This document shows positions 8,393-17,480 of a DNA stretch of 64,000 nt, piece after piece. The number at the start of each line of letters is the position of its first letter. Position 1 is the stretch's first letter. The notes below the pieces were generated by a model, which saw only the letters and a list, made by a program, of their open reading frames with translations, did no database searches and was not told the origin of the DNA. The translations under genes and the position numbers were made by a program. Location of the stretch: NCBI GenBank assembly GCA_958295915.1, contig OY282381.1, positions 766,722 to 830,721 on the forward strand. The letters run 5' to 3'. Source of the DNA: an uncultured Caldilineaceae bacterium (lineage in GTDB: Bacteria > Chloroflexota > Anaerolineae > Caldilineales > Caldilineaceae).

Positions 8393-9387
8393 TTCTCCAG
8401 ACGCATTGCGCCCAAATCTTCTCCCGCCGTCACCTTTCGCCTGGCTATTTCGCCGGCGACCCAGTCGTATGTGTACTTGATTCCTTCCTGAATCGTAATG
8501 GCCGGCTGCCAGCCAATCACTTCCTTCAGGAGCGTGTTGTCGCTGTTGCGTCCCCTTACCCCTTGTGGTTTGGTCAGATCATGATCTCGCAACAGGTGTT
8601 TCCCTGCCGCTGAGCAGACGGCGTCTACGAGGTCGTTAATCGTAATGAGCTCGTCCGTGCCCAGGTTGATCGGCTTCGTGTACCCAGATTCCATAATACG
8701 CAGCAACCCTTCGATGCAGTCATCTATGTAGCAGAAGCTCCGAGTCTGCTCGCCATCGCCCCAAACCTCAATGCCGGCGCCATCCGCAGCCATCGCGACC
8801 TTGCGACATATGGCGGCGGGTACCTTTTCCTTTCCGCCTTGATAGGCGCCGAGGGGGCCATAGATATTGTGGAAGCGCACAATTCGCGTATCGATCCCAT
8901 GCTCTTCATGGTAGTACATGGTAAGCTGCTCGGCAAACAGCTTTTCCCAGCCATATCCCTTTTCCGGGTCCGCAGGGATGGCGTCTTCTTCCTTGAGAGG
9001 CGAGACGTCTTCAATATCCTGAAGGAAGGCAGGGTAGACACACGCGGAACTGGTGTACAGGTAGCGGCGCGCCTTCGAAACCTTGGCCGCTTCAAGCATG
9101 TGGCTGTTTATGAGCGTATTGTTGCGCGTCAAACTCGCGTGATTGGCGGATATGTACCCGATGCCGCCCATGTCGGCAGCCAGGTGATAGACATCGTCTA
9201 TATCGGCAGTGGCCTGAAGACAACTCTTGAAATGACGTAAATCGGCGATCAGAAATTCGTCTGCCCGACTCGCTTCGAACTCAGGACGCTTGATGTCTAC
9301 GCCCCGCACCCAATGCCCTTCGGATCGCAGACGTTTTATGAGATGATGGCCGATAAAGCCTCCAGCCCCGGTGACAACGATTCTCAT
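8389..9387 (-). CDS. NAD-dependent epimerase, GDP-mannose 3,5-epimerase-like
   Basis: A 332-aa extended SDR enzyme. TGAGGFIG (about residues 6-13) binds NAD. ADMGGIGYI, SSACVYP and YGWEKL (catalytic Tyr and Lys) follow, then RFHNIYGP and GGKEKVPAAICRKV. The MGGIGYI and GGKEKVPAA segments are hallmarks of GDP-mannose 3,5-epimerases, which make GDP-L-galactose/gulose. It would supply a donor sugar for the locus. ATG at 9387 is chosen because GGAGATATTG precedes it; the frame stays open upstream without a signal. Confidence 0.85.
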   Translation of the reverse strand: MRIVVTGAGGFIGHHLIKRLRSEGHWVRGVDIKRPEFEASRADEFLIADLRHFKSCLQATADIDDVYHLAADMGGIGYISANHASLTRNNTLINSHMLEAAKVSKARRYLYTSSACVYPAFLQDIEDVSPLKEEDAIPADPEKGYGWEKLFAEQLTMYYHEEHGIDTRIVRFHNIYGPLGAYQGGKEKVPAAICRKVAMAADGAGIEVWGDGEQTRSFCYIDDCIEGLLRIMESGYTKPINLGTDELITINDLVDAVCSAAGKHLLRDHDLTKPQGVRGRNSDNTLLKEVIGWQPAITIQEGIKYTYDWVAGEIARRKVTAGEDLGAMRLEK

Positions 9388-9441
9388 CAATATCTCCTGT
9401 AATGCCGTATGCGCGCGGGGCCGCTCACTGTTCGATTCCAA

Positions 9442-9678
9442 CTATGACCGACGGACGGGCGGTTGTGTCTGGGCCGCCCTGTCTTCGACTACCAGACTGC
9501 GCCCGACAGCTCGGAGGGCTTTCATGGCCGGGCTGATAGGGGAGCGGTGGTCCGGGTTCAGCAATTTGCCGATGGCAGACTCGCTCAGACCCAGGCGCTC
9601 GGCAAGAACGATTCTGGCAATCTCCTGCTCGCGCATGGCCGTATAGAGGGCCAGCTTGGCGGCAACGAGTTCGACCAC
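9442..9678 (-). pseudogene. HicB-type antitoxin remnant (C-terminal half)
   Basis: 78 codons resemble the C-terminal part of HicB antitoxins. The stretch LVAAKLALYTAMREQEI is followed by a helix-turn-helix, LAERLGLSESAIGKLLNPDH, and the ending GRSLVVED. The N-terminal degraded-RNase-like HicB fold is missing: the only start is a GTG at 9678 and upstream is dispersed repeat with an in-frame stop. No hicA toxin gene is adjacent. It is probably a remnant, though a standalone HTH protein is possible. Confidence 0.6.
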
Positions 9679-9772
9679 TGATTTGTATGATTCTTATGGT
9701 TGCCATGATAACGACGATACCTGCAGTTCATCCTCTTCATCACCTGAATCAAGTAAATCAAGGGTCAGATTC
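9679..9772. repeat. Dispersed intergenic repeat (TGATTTGTATGATT ... TTCATCATC type)
   Basis: It contains TGACCACTGATTTGTATGATT, then CATGATAACGACGATACC and GCAGTTCATCCTCTTCATCACC. A close relative lies at about 18045-18112, where it encodes the N-terminus of a glycosyltransferase. A more distant one is duplicated at 35654-35823. Confidence 0.7.
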
Positions 9773-10519
9773 TCACGGGCGACTCATATACTGGAAGAAT
9801 TTCCTGGTGGGTTTCATGATGGCGACCAAGAAGCCAGCAGACATGCCGTTGTTCCGACACGCTCGAGCCACTTCGATATTTGCCTTCACGGTGGTTATGA
9901 CCGATCGATTAGAGTGCCCGCCAGGCGCCATATTCACAAGCACCCTGTCCAGATACTTCACATTGATTTTGTGCTTAAACAACAGGCGCAATACAAACTC
10001 ATAGTCTGCCGCAGTCCTATACTGCAAATCAAACACGCCGTACTGTTTATAAACGCGCTTCCGCACGAAGAATGTGAAATGCGGAAGCGTCCAACCGGAA
10101 TACAATTTTACTTTTCGATATTCTCCAGTCTTCCAATACCGGATCACGTTGCCAGCTTGGTTGGTATAAATCTGATCCCCATAGCAAGCATCAATATCTT
10201 CCTCGCTGAAAACCTCCATAACATCCCGAAAGACAAAGGGATCGATGTACTGATCATCGGCGCCGAGAATACCCACTACGTCGCCAGTGGCCTTGTGGAT
10301 TCCCTTGTTCATGCCGTCGAAAATACCTTCATCAGGCTCGCTTATCAGAATGGAAATGCGATCTGTATATCTCTCAAGAACTTCCAGTGTCCCATCGGTG
10401 GAGCCGGCATCCACGATAACCATTTCGAGTTCATGATCGTGCTGCTGAGAAAATATCGAGTCCAAAGCGCGCGCCACTCGGACATCATTAAGTACCGGGA
10501 TCACGATAGAGATTTTCAT
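9773..10519 (-). CDS. Family 2 glycosyltransferase (GT-A fold)
   Basis: A 248-aa cytoplasmic glycosyltransferase. It opens with KISIVIPVLND. The nucleotide-sugar site VIVDAGSTDGT lies near residues 35-45, EPDEGIFDGMNKGIHKATGD near 60-80, and the DxD-like GADDQY near 85-90. A WTLPHFTFFVRK acceptor-side segment follows. This arrangement matches GT2 enzymes of the WcaA/PgaC-like colanic-acid type. ATG at 10519 is chosen for its fit to the domain start. The 3' end abuts dispersed repeat sequence. Confidence 0.92.
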   Translation of the reverse strand: MKISIVIPVLNDVRVARALDSIFSQQHDHELEMVIVDAGSTDGTLEVLERYTDRISILISEPDEGIFDGMNKGIHKATGDVVGILGADDQYIDPFVFRDVMEVFSEEDIDACYGDQIYTNQAGNVIRYWKTGEYRKVKLYSGWTLPHFTFFVRKRVYKQYGVFDLQYRTAADYEFVLRLLFKHKINVKYLDRVLVNMAPGGHSNRSVITTVKANIEVARACRNNGMSAGFLVAIMKPTRKFFQYMSRP

Positions 10520-10849
10520 GCCTGATTTTCTACAGCCACCGTCGTGCCCAAACAAGTCAAGTCAAGTATGCGGAACTCATGGTTATGTGTGGGCGCAGTG
10601 TTTGTGAATGGTTCTCACATAAGATTACTACAGAAAGCCGTTCCTGCGCAAGATGGAATATACATTGGACGCCTCCCAATACTGTGGGGATCATATAAGG
10701 GCGAGTAGTTGGCGGGAGTGGAACCAGCGTTGGCGGCGAAGAGTGGAGCGCAAAGCGAGGACGGCTTGCGCGTCATGGCGAGACCAGCAGCGCATGCCAG
10801 CCGGTTTTCTAGTAGGGGCAACAGGTTTACAACCAGATTCCACAGGGCC

Positions 10850-10945
10850 GCTGCCTTCGCCACAACCTGCCCTATGGACTTCTCCTCGTTGAAGGCCGGG
10901 ATGATGACGAGCAGAGAGCCGTTGGCATAAGCGCTTACAGATTTT
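10850..10945 (-). pseudogene. Fragment of a second GT2 glycosyltransferase
   Basis: On the minus strand one frame reads NGSLLVIIPAFNEEKSIGQV, the unmistakable N-terminal strand and helix of a dolichol-phosphate-mannose-synthase-like GT2 enzyme. Homology stops after about 28 residues, with no nucleotide-sugar site. Nothing recognisable follows to 10520. It lies next to an 18-G tract. A truncated gene is likely. Confidence 0.6.
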
Positions 10946-10963
10946 TTGTTGGAACGTATGTTC

Positions 10964-10981
10964 GGGGGGGGGGGGGGGGGG
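10964..10981. repeat. 18-nt poly-G homopolymer
   Basis: An uninterrupted run of 18 G (plus strand) lies just upstream of the GT2 fragment. Such tracts mutate by slippage and can drive phase variation. In assemblies they can also be sequencing artefacts or mark a misjoin. The surrounding 10520-11222 region holds no intact gene. Confidence 0.95.
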
Positions 10982-11150
10982 TAAACATGTCATTATGGCG
11001 CGACTCTTGGAAGTTTCCGATATTGGAGATAATGCCCTGAAAATTACGAATTGCGAGTTGCGCAGTTCCTTCCCACTCCCTTCTCCAGTGAACAATTCCT
11101 AAATCTATCCGAATCTGACCCGCTTGTCAAATCTGGCGTGTGGAGGTGTA

Positions 11151-11192
11151 TCATCCTGTCTATCCTGCCATCCTGAAAATCCTGATTCAGAC
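11151..11192. repeat. Dispersed 'TCCTG...AATCCTGATTCAGAC' intergenic repeat
   Basis: Short direct sub-repeats TATCCTGCCATCCTGAAAATCC end in CCTGATTCAGAC. This type is common between genes in many environmental bacteria. It sits immediately downstream of the 11223 glycosyltransferase stop codon. Confidence 0.6.
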
Positions 11193-11222
11193 AATGGGCA
11201 GACACAAGGCCAGACCCCTACG

Positions 11223-12413
11223 CTAAACATCGGGGACGCACCCTTTCGTGATTCGGGCATAGATGTCACAGAGTTTCCGCGCCACCACGTCATAATCATA
11301 TTCCCGCAGAGCCTTCTGCCGGTTATATTGGCCCATCTGTTCCCGCAGAGAAGGAGAATCACGCAAGCGGGTCAGCATCTCGACGTAACCCGCAACGTCA
11401 TCAGGAGCGGCCAGGTAGCCGCCTTCGGGAACGTCAATCATCTCCGGAATTGCGCCCACAGGCGATGCGACTACGGGCAGACCAACGGCCATCGCCTCTG
11501 CGACGCTGTTGGGGAAAGCTTCAGATTCAGATGGAAACAGGAAGACATCGTTTTCCGCAAGCATTGCCGGTATTTCCTGATTGGAAAACGGCCCTGACAC
11601 GTGCACTCGGTTTTCCAGGCCCCGTTCCCGAATAAGCCGGGAGAGCTGCATACGGGATTCGTCAGCAGCATCCCCGATTAGCGCAAAGCGGGCGCGTGGC
11701 AAACGTTCGGCCACCTCGACAATGGTAAAGGTTCCTTTTGCTTTGATCAGCGCCCCCGTGAAGACGACCTTGATACACTCTTTGCCTTCCCCCCTCGGGG
11801 TCTGCTTCGGAACCGCTCGGAAATTCACGAAGTTCGGCATAAGTGATATCGTCTTATAGCCGAAGTTGCCCAACGCAACTATCGAGCGGTAGCTTGGCAG
11901 GCCAAGGGCCAGGATTGCCGCCGCGCCATTGAATAGGGTGCGATAGGCCCAGCGATAGAATAGCGAGGCGGGGTCGTTTCCACGAGGAACGTTGAACGTT
12001 CCGCGCAGATGCGCTACATACGGCACTTTGGCTCGCATCGCAAGGAGCGCGGACGCCAAATTCCTGGGCGTGGCGGTGTACGTGAGCGAGCAATTCAAGT
12101 GCATAACTGAGAAACGCTCGCAACGCAGCGACCTGTGAATCTTCCTCAGTATTCTCAGCGCTCGCTTTACCTCCACCAGATTCAGTCTTACCGACGCGTC
12201 GGGATGCGATCGATCTACCCTGGTGTCAACGATTTCAAATTCGAACGGCTGCGGTAATCCCCGCTCTTTCAGTATCTGCGTCCAGGTCGATATTCCACCC
12301 ATAGGCGGCGGCAGAGGCGAAACCAGCAGCACCCTGACCGGGGCTCCCCAATCCACAGGAACTGCCGACGGAGCGCTCTCATCCGCTGGTTGTTTTTCAA
12401 GCATTGATTGCAT
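11223..12413 (-). CDS. Family 4 (GT-B) glycosyltransferase
   Basis: A 396-aa retaining glycosyltransferase. The N-terminal Rossmann domain starts VRVLLVSPLPPPMGGISTW (about residues 27-45). The C-terminal domain has KVVFTGALIKAKGT (about 230), VHVSGPF (about 285) and the donor-binding FLFPSESEAFPNSVAEAMA (about 305-322), then GLPVVASPVGAIPE. It is cytoplasmic and uses a nucleotide sugar. Its start overlaps the stop of the upstream Wzy-like gene by 17 bp; an ATG three codons later is also possible. Confidence 0.93.
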   Translation of the reverse strand: MQSMLEKQPADESAPSAVPVDWGAPVRVLLVSPLPPPMGGISTWTQILKERGLPQPFEFEIVDTRVDRSHPDASVRLNLVEVKRALRILRKIHRSLRCERFSVMHLNCSLTYTATPRNLASALLAMRAKVPYVAHLRGTFNVPRGNDPASLFYRWAYRTLFNGAAAILALGLPSYRSIVALGNFGYKTISLMPNFVNFRAVPKQTPRGEGKECIKVVFTGALIKAKGTFTIVEVAERLPRARFALIGDAADESRMQLSRLIRERGLENRVHVSGPFSNQEIPAMLAENDVFLFPSESEAFPNSVAEAMAVGLPVVASPVGAIPEMIDVPEGGYLAAPDDVAGYVEMLTRLRDSPSLREQMGQYNRQKALREYDYDVVARKLCDIYARITKGCVPDV

Positions 12414-14286
12414 CGTTTATCCCCCTCGCGCCTACACCTGCGGGCGTGGGAGCTGCGCTTGACGGCTCCGATTCCCCGCCGTGCCGAGAGATCAGAACGC
12501 GCTGCACGCTGAACACGAGCCCAATCATGAAGAAGTGATACCAATCGCCCACGAACGGCCCGGCATTATGAACAAGACTCTGGACAACGTAGCCCGTTAT
12601 TCCTCCCATGCCGGCTCTCAACAGCACAATGACATCGGTATCCTGATGCCGTATAACCAAGCGTATGGAGTGAATGAGTGAACGCAGTACGGTAAGGTAG
12701 AGCAGCGCCAGCAAAATCAACCCGGGCAATCCATAGTATACAAGGACCACCAGAAACTGATTATGCGGAGTTTGGGAGAGAATATGGTGGGCAAGCATGG
12801 GGGATATGTTGGGGCTTATATAGAAGCGCTCCAGAAAGTATCTTCCCGTTCCTAACGGATGGTCCAAGGCGTATCGAATCGCCGCGGCGGCCATGTAGGG
12901 TCGGGCTCGCGCTGACATATCGCTGACACTGGTGAGGTTGCTATACGCTGGGTCAGGCGCAGACAACAAGTAGGCAGGCATCTCAAAACGCGCCAGAAGC
13001 GTGAAGTTCCCGGCCGCTTCCAGCGAATCAGTAGTGGCCTCGACAGTGTATCGGCCCGCATCCAGGGTACGGGTTATGCGGGCGTTGGCGCTGTCGGGGC
13101 CGGCATTGTCGTTGGCGGCCAGCGCTACGCCGTCGGCGCCCAATCCCGAAAGCAGATACAGGTACGTGTTGGCCGCTGATGAATCGAGTTCAAGCGCTAC
13201 GCCGTCGGCGCCCAATCCCGAAAGCAGATACAGGTACGCGTTGGCCGCTGATGAATCGAGTTCAATGGTCACTGCGAGGAGATCGCGCAGCGTAAAGCTG
13301 TAATACTGGGCGTAGCCGCCTGCGCGCTGCAGCGAACGACAACTGTTGTCATCCCAACTGCCGGAGCGGGTCATAGTGTCGGATGCATCTCCCAGAGACT
13401 CCACCGCCGTGCACTCCGATAGTTGAAATTCAAAAGGCGCGATGACATTCTGTATTGCAATAAATATGAACGCCCCGATAAAAATCAGCGCGCCGATGCC
13501 ATACAGCCAGCGCAAAACAATTGGCGCCAATGAGAAAGGCGCTATCACGACAATCGCGCCGCATATCACGCCCAGGAACAGGGAGCGCGAGCCATTTTCA
13601 AGCATCGCCATTATCAAAGCCCCCAGAATTACGCACAATACGCTATACCATATTCTCCTGGGAACCCGATCTCGCAATGGGTTATAGAGGAGCATTGCCA
13701 AAGCCAAAGGGATGGCAACGACAAGCTGATAGGCGAAGGCGCCTGGAGAAACAGACAGCCCGGGATTTCTTCCCAGCCAGACGATGCGCATAGTTTTATA
13801 TGATGGACGGACAATATCAAGCCAAAGAGACCAGAAAGGTTCGCCCACGTGGAATATGCCAAGGCCGAACAACGCCGATGCAAAAGTCACGACAACGATC
13901 GTCATCATCATGAGCCTGATTCTGTCAACGCGGTCAGCCGACACATACACGGCGAAGAGGATGCCGATACCCAATCCCATCGTCCCTATTCGCACTAACG
14001 CAAGTGTATCGGTACGCAGGTAGACAATGGCGGCCCAAACTGTCAGGAGTACTGACACAAGCAGTAGCGGAAGGAGGCGCTTGACGACGCTAGAACGAAT
14101 CAGACGTTTATTGATGAAAACATGGGCCACGGATAGGAAAACCGCTGTGCTGGCGATAGTTAAGGTTGCCCCATCGAAAGGTAGAAGCTCGTTCACGTTA
14201 GTCAGAACGGAGAAGATGGTTAGCAGCAACAATGCGTAGATCGGTGTCGTTGTGGAACCATATTTGTAGCTTAGGGCTGACTGCAT
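12397..14286 (-). CDS. O-antigen ligase/polymerase-like membrane protein with an inserted PPC-like beta domain
   Basis: A 629-aa protein with ten or so membrane helices. Between the helix ending near residue 288 and the Wzy_C-like part (SQTPHNQFLVVLVYYGLPGLI, about 540-560) lies a soluble segment of roughly 150 residues. It reads like bacterial pre-peptidase (PPC) domains: GSWDDNSCRS, YYSFTL, LDSSAANAYLYLLSG, then LDAGRYTVEATT and NFTLLARFE. This domain would sit in the large extracytoplasmic loop. A 72-bp exact-type tandem duplication repeats 24 residues within it. A polymerase or ligase role is inferred from the fold and locus. Confidence 0.8.
   Translation of the reverse strand: MQSALSYKYGSTTTPIYALLLLTIFSVLTNVNELLPFDGATLTIASTAVFLSVAHVFINKRLIRSSVVKRLLPLLLVSVLLTVWAAIVYLRTDTLALVRIGTMGLGIGILFAVYVSADRVDRIRLMMMTIVVVTFASALFGLGIFHVGEPFWSLWLDIVRPSYKTMRIVWLGRNPGLSVSPGAFAYQLVVAIPLALAMLLYNPLRDRVPRRIWYSVLCVILGALIMAMLENGSRSLFLGVICGAIVVIAPFSLAPIVLRWLYGIGALIFIGAFIFIAIQNVIAPFEFQLSECTAVESLGDASDTMTRSGSWDDNSCRSLQRAGGYAQYYSFTLRDLLAVTIELDSSAANAYLYLLSGLGADGVALELDSSAANTYLYLLSGLGADGVALAANDNAGPDSANARITRTLDAGRYTVEATTDSLEAAGNFTLLARFEMPAYLLSAPDPAYSNLTSVSDMSARARPYMAAAAIRYALDHPLGTGRYFLERFYISPNISPMLAHHILSQTPHNQFLVVLVYYGLPGLILLALLYLTVLRSLIHSIRLVIRHQDTDVIVLLRAGMGGITGYVVQSLVHNAGPFVGDWYHFFMIGLVFSVQRVLISRHGGESEPSSAAPTPAGVGARGINDAINA
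13121..13264. repeat. 72-bp in-frame tandem duplication
   Basis: Copies 13121-13192 and 13193-13264 differ at about one base (GTGTTGGCC versus GCGTTGGCC). They duplicate a beta-strand pair (LDSSAANxYLYLLSGLGADG) of the PPC-like domain in frame. The near identity means a recent event. Confidence 0.9.
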
Positions 14287-15476
14287 TGTGCCCTCACTAT
14301 GTTCATATATCGATTCAATGACGATTCTGCGGAAAATTGATTGGCTCTGGCAATCAAAAGGTCAGAACCGACGGGATGATCCAGGGTTTCCAGGATCGCT
14401 TCCGCCAACGACTGCCAATCGCCCACCGGCACGAGTCGTCCCCATTTGCCGTCTTCGAGTATCTCCCTGGGACCGTGGGGACAGTCGGTGCTGACCACCG
14501 GCGTTCCACAGGCCATGGACTGAACCAATACGTTTGGGAAGCCTTCATAAACGGACGATAGAGCGAACACGCTGGCTTTGGCCATATATGCGAACGGGTT
14601 GAGGTGAAAACCGGGCAGATCGACAACATCAGCGATCCCCAATTTTTGGGCAAGGGCGATGAGTTTGCCTCTGTCCGCTCCTTCCCCAAGCATCACCAGG
14701 CGCGCCGGGCGCGATTTTACTACCTCGGCAAAGGCCCGGAACAGAGTCGAATGGTCTTTCTGGGGGGTGAGGCTGCCGGCGGAGAGTAGTATGGGTATCT
14801 GAGCGTCCTTGAACCAGGGATGATCGACCGGCATTGCCGCTTTTTCGGCATGATCCGGCCAAACCACGGGGTTCAGAATCACCTTCACCAAATGCGCCGC
14901 GCTGGGAGCAACCTGCCTGATGTCGTCTGCCACTCCTTGTGAGTTCGCCACAACCGCGTTCGCAAACGGCCAGAGGTATTTCTCCAGGCTCAGTTTCATT
15001 CGTCCCGTGAAGGAGCTATCGACATACTTCATTGAGAATGTATTTGCCTGACGCACTATCACTCGAATATGTTTGAAAAACAGTTTTCCTGCGAGTAAAG
15101 CCATAATATTCGTAGGGGACAAAGTCGAAAGAAGCGTATCAGGACGCTCTTGTCTCAGATATCGAATCAATCGAGGAAGAGCCGTAGCGGTCCCCTTGGA
15201 GTGTAAATCTATCAGATTCACTTCCTTTGGCACTAATTCGAGATAGTGTCCCTCAGACCGAACCAAAACCAGATCGACAGACAAGCCGCGCTGAGTGAGA
15301 CCTCTCGCAATGTCCAGCATGGCCCGTTCCGCGCCGCCGCCGCGAAGCGTAGGCAGGTACAGCGCTATCCGATGGGCCTTGTTCCCTGCTGGTTTCGAAT
15401 CTGTCATCTGATCTTGAGCATCTCCGATAACGCTATCATTTACTGGACTCGTTGTTGTCAATCGTCTTCCCTGCAT
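14271..15476 (-). CDS. Family 4 glycosyltransferase, copy A of a three-gene array
   Basis: A 401-aa GT-B glycosyltransferase. The core begins HRIALYLPTLRGGGAERAML (about residue 35), a signature of WbnH/PglJ-like N-acetylgalactosaminyltransferase relatives. KDHSTLFRAFAEV, LGEGADRGKL and FALSSVYEGFPNVLVQSMAC (donor E-x7-E) follow. The first 240 or so residues are almost identical to copy B (15609-16799), while its last ~30 residues are unique. Its 3' end overlaps the start of the downstream Wzy-like gene by 16 bp. The ATG at 15476 lacks a close ribosome site; ATG at 15407 (MTDSKPAG) is an alternative. Confidence 0.92.
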   Translation of the reverse strand: MQGRRLTTTSPVNDSVIGDAQDQMTDSKPAGNKAHRIALYLPTLRGGGAERAMLDIARGLTQRGLSVDLVLVRSEGHYLELVPKEVNLIDLHSKGTATALPRLIRYLRQERPDTLLSTLSPTNIMALLAGKLFFKHIRVIVRQANTFSMKYVDSSFTGRMKLSLEKYLWPFANAVVANSQGVADDIRQVAPSAAHLVKVILNPVVWPDHAEKAAMPVDHPWFKDAQIPILLSAGSLTPQKDHSTLFRAFAEVVKSRPARLVMLGEGADRGKLIALAQKLGIADVVDLPGFHLNPFAYMAKASVFALSSVYEGFPNVLVQSMACGTPVVSTDCPHGPREILEDGKWGRLVPVGDWQSLAEAILETLDHPVGSDLLIARANQFSAESSLNRYMNIVRAQCSQP

Positions 15477-17480
15477 TTTTCTTACGCAACGAATGCCTCC
15501 TCGGTAAGCAAATCATGCTTGGACATCTCAGCCTCACTGCGTATGGGTATGCAAGCGAAACGTATCCGTCCTTCCTCTACTGTAGCGGTTAGGCGGAAAT
15601 CAAATGCGTTATTTGCTTACAAGTTCCATAAACTGGTCGATCGAGGCCCTCGCGGAATATGCTTCGGCTCTGACAATCAACAGATCCGAGCTGAGCGGAG
15701 AACCCAGCGTGCGCAGGACTGCTTCCGCCAACGACTGCCAATCGCCCACCGGCACGAGTCGTCCCCACTTGCCGTCTTCGAGTATCTCCCTGGGACCGTG
15801 GGGACAGTCGGTGCTGACCACCGGCGTTCCACAGGCCATGGCCTGAACCAATACGTTTGGGAAGCCTTCATGAACGGACGATAGAGCGAACAGGCTGGCT
15901 TTGGCCATATATGCGAACGGGTTGAGGTGAAAACCGGGCAGATCGACAACATCAGCGATCCCCAATTTTTGGGCAAGGGCGATGAGTTTGCCTCTGTCCG
16001 CTCCTTCCCCAAGTATCACCAGGCGCGCCGGGCGCGATTTTACTACCTCGGCAAAGGCCCGGAGCAGAGTCGAATGGTCTTTCACGGGGATAAGGCGGCC
16101 GACGGAGAGTAGTATGGGTATCTGAGCGTCCTTGAACCAGGGATGATCGACCGCCAGCGCCGCTTTTTCGGCATGATCCGGCCAAACCACGGGGTTCAGA
16201 ATCACCTTCACCAAATGCGCCGCGCTGGGAGCAACCTGCCTGATGTCGTCTGCCACTCCTTGTGAGTTCGCCACAACCGCGTTCGCAAACGGCCAGAGGT
16301 ATTTCTCCAGGCTCAGTTTCATTCGTCCCGTGAAGGAGCTATCGACATACTTCATTGAGAATGTATTTGCCTGACGCACTATCACTCGAATATGTTTGAA
16401 AAACAGTTTTCCTGCGAGTAAAGCCATAATATTCGTAGGGGACAAAGTCGAAAGAAGCGTATCAGGACGCTCTTGTCTCAGATATCGAATCAATCGAGGA
16501 AGAGCCGTAGCGGTCCCCTTGGAGTGTAAATCTATCAGATTCACTTCCTTTGGCACTAATTCGAGATAGTGTCCCTCAGACCGAACCAAAACCAGATCGA
16601 CAGACAAGCCGCGCTGAGTGAGACCTCTCGCAATGTCCAGCATGGCCCGTTCCGCGCCGCCGCCGCGAAGCGTAGGCAGGTACAGCGCTATCCGATGGGC
16701 CTTGTTCCCTGCTGGTTTCGAATCTGTCATCTGATCTTGAGCATCTCCGATAACGCTATCATTTACTGGACTCGTTGTTGTCAATCGTCTTCCCTGCATT
16801 TTTCTTACGCAACGAATGCCTCCTCGGTAAGCAAATCATGCTTGGACATCTCAGCCTCACTGCGTATGGGTATGCAAGCGAAACGTATCCGTCCTTCCTC
16901 TACTGTAGCGGTTAGGCGGAAATCAAATGCGTTATTTGCTTACAAGTTCCATAAACTGGTCGATCGAGGCCCTCGCGGAATATGCTTCGGCTCTGACAAT
17001 CAACAGATCCGAGCTGAGCGGAGAACCCAGCGTGCGCAGGACTGCTTCCGCCAACGACTGCCAATCGCCCACCGGCACGAGTCGTCCCCACTTGCCGTCT
17101 TCGAGTATCTCCCTGGGACCGCTGAGGCAGTCGGTGCTGACCACCGGCGTTCCACAGGCCATGGACTGAACCAATACGTTTGGGAAGCCTTCATAAACGG
17201 ACGATAGAGCGAACACGCTGGCTTTGGCCATATATGCGAACGGGTTGAGGTGAAAACCGGGCAGATCGACAACATCAGCGATCCCCAATTTTTGGGCAAG
17301 GGCGATGAGTTTGCCTCTGTCCGCTCCTTCCCCAAGTATCACCAGGCGCGCCGGGCGCGATTTTACTACCTCGGCAAAGGCCCGGAGCAGAGTCGAATGG
17401 TCTTTCGCGGGGATAAGGCGGCCGACGGAGAGTATGACCGGTATCCGAGGGTCTCCGAACCAGGGATGTTCCACCGCCAG
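14850..17480. repeat. 1,323-bp tandem duplication spanning glycosyltransferases A-B-C
   Basis: Start codons of A and B are exactly 1,323 bp apart. The spacers 15477-15608 and 16800-16931 are essentially identical, as are the flanking 5' part of A/B and 3' part of B/C. Boundaries inside the genes are approximate. The structure fits unequal crossing-over between the similar 3' halves of A and C. Confidence 0.9.
15609..16799 (-). CDS. Family 4 glycosyltransferase, chimeric copy B
   Basis: A 396-aa GT-B enzyme. Its N-terminal domain (acceptor side) matches copy A residue for residue, including the start MQGRRLTTTS. From about AEKAALAV onward its C-terminal half follows copy C, ending IDQFMELVSK. 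Small patches differ (SLFALSSVHEGF) or follow A (CPHGPREIL), suggesting later gene conversion. The 132-bp spacer after it equals the spacer after copy C. It is therefore an A/C hybrid, intact and potentially with a new donor/acceptor combination. Confidence 0.93.
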   Translation of the reverse strand: MQGRRLTTTSPVNDSVIGDAQDQMTDSKPAGNKAHRIALYLPTLRGGGAERAMLDIARGLTQRGLSVDLVLVRSEGHYLELVPKEVNLIDLHSKGTATALPRLIRYLRQERPDTLLSTLSPTNIMALLAGKLFFKHIRVIVRQANTFSMKYVDSSFTGRMKLSLEKYLWPFANAVVANSQGVADDIRQVAPSAAHLVKVILNPVVWPDHAEKAALAVDHPWFKDAQIPILLSVGRLIPVKDHSTLLRAFAEVVKSRPARLVILGEGADRGKLIALAQKLGIADVVDLPGFHLNPFAYMAKASLFALSSVHEGFPNVLVQAMACGTPVVSTDCPHGPREILEDGKWGRLVPVGDWQSLAEAVLRTLGSPLSSDLLIVRAEAYSARASIDQFMELVSK

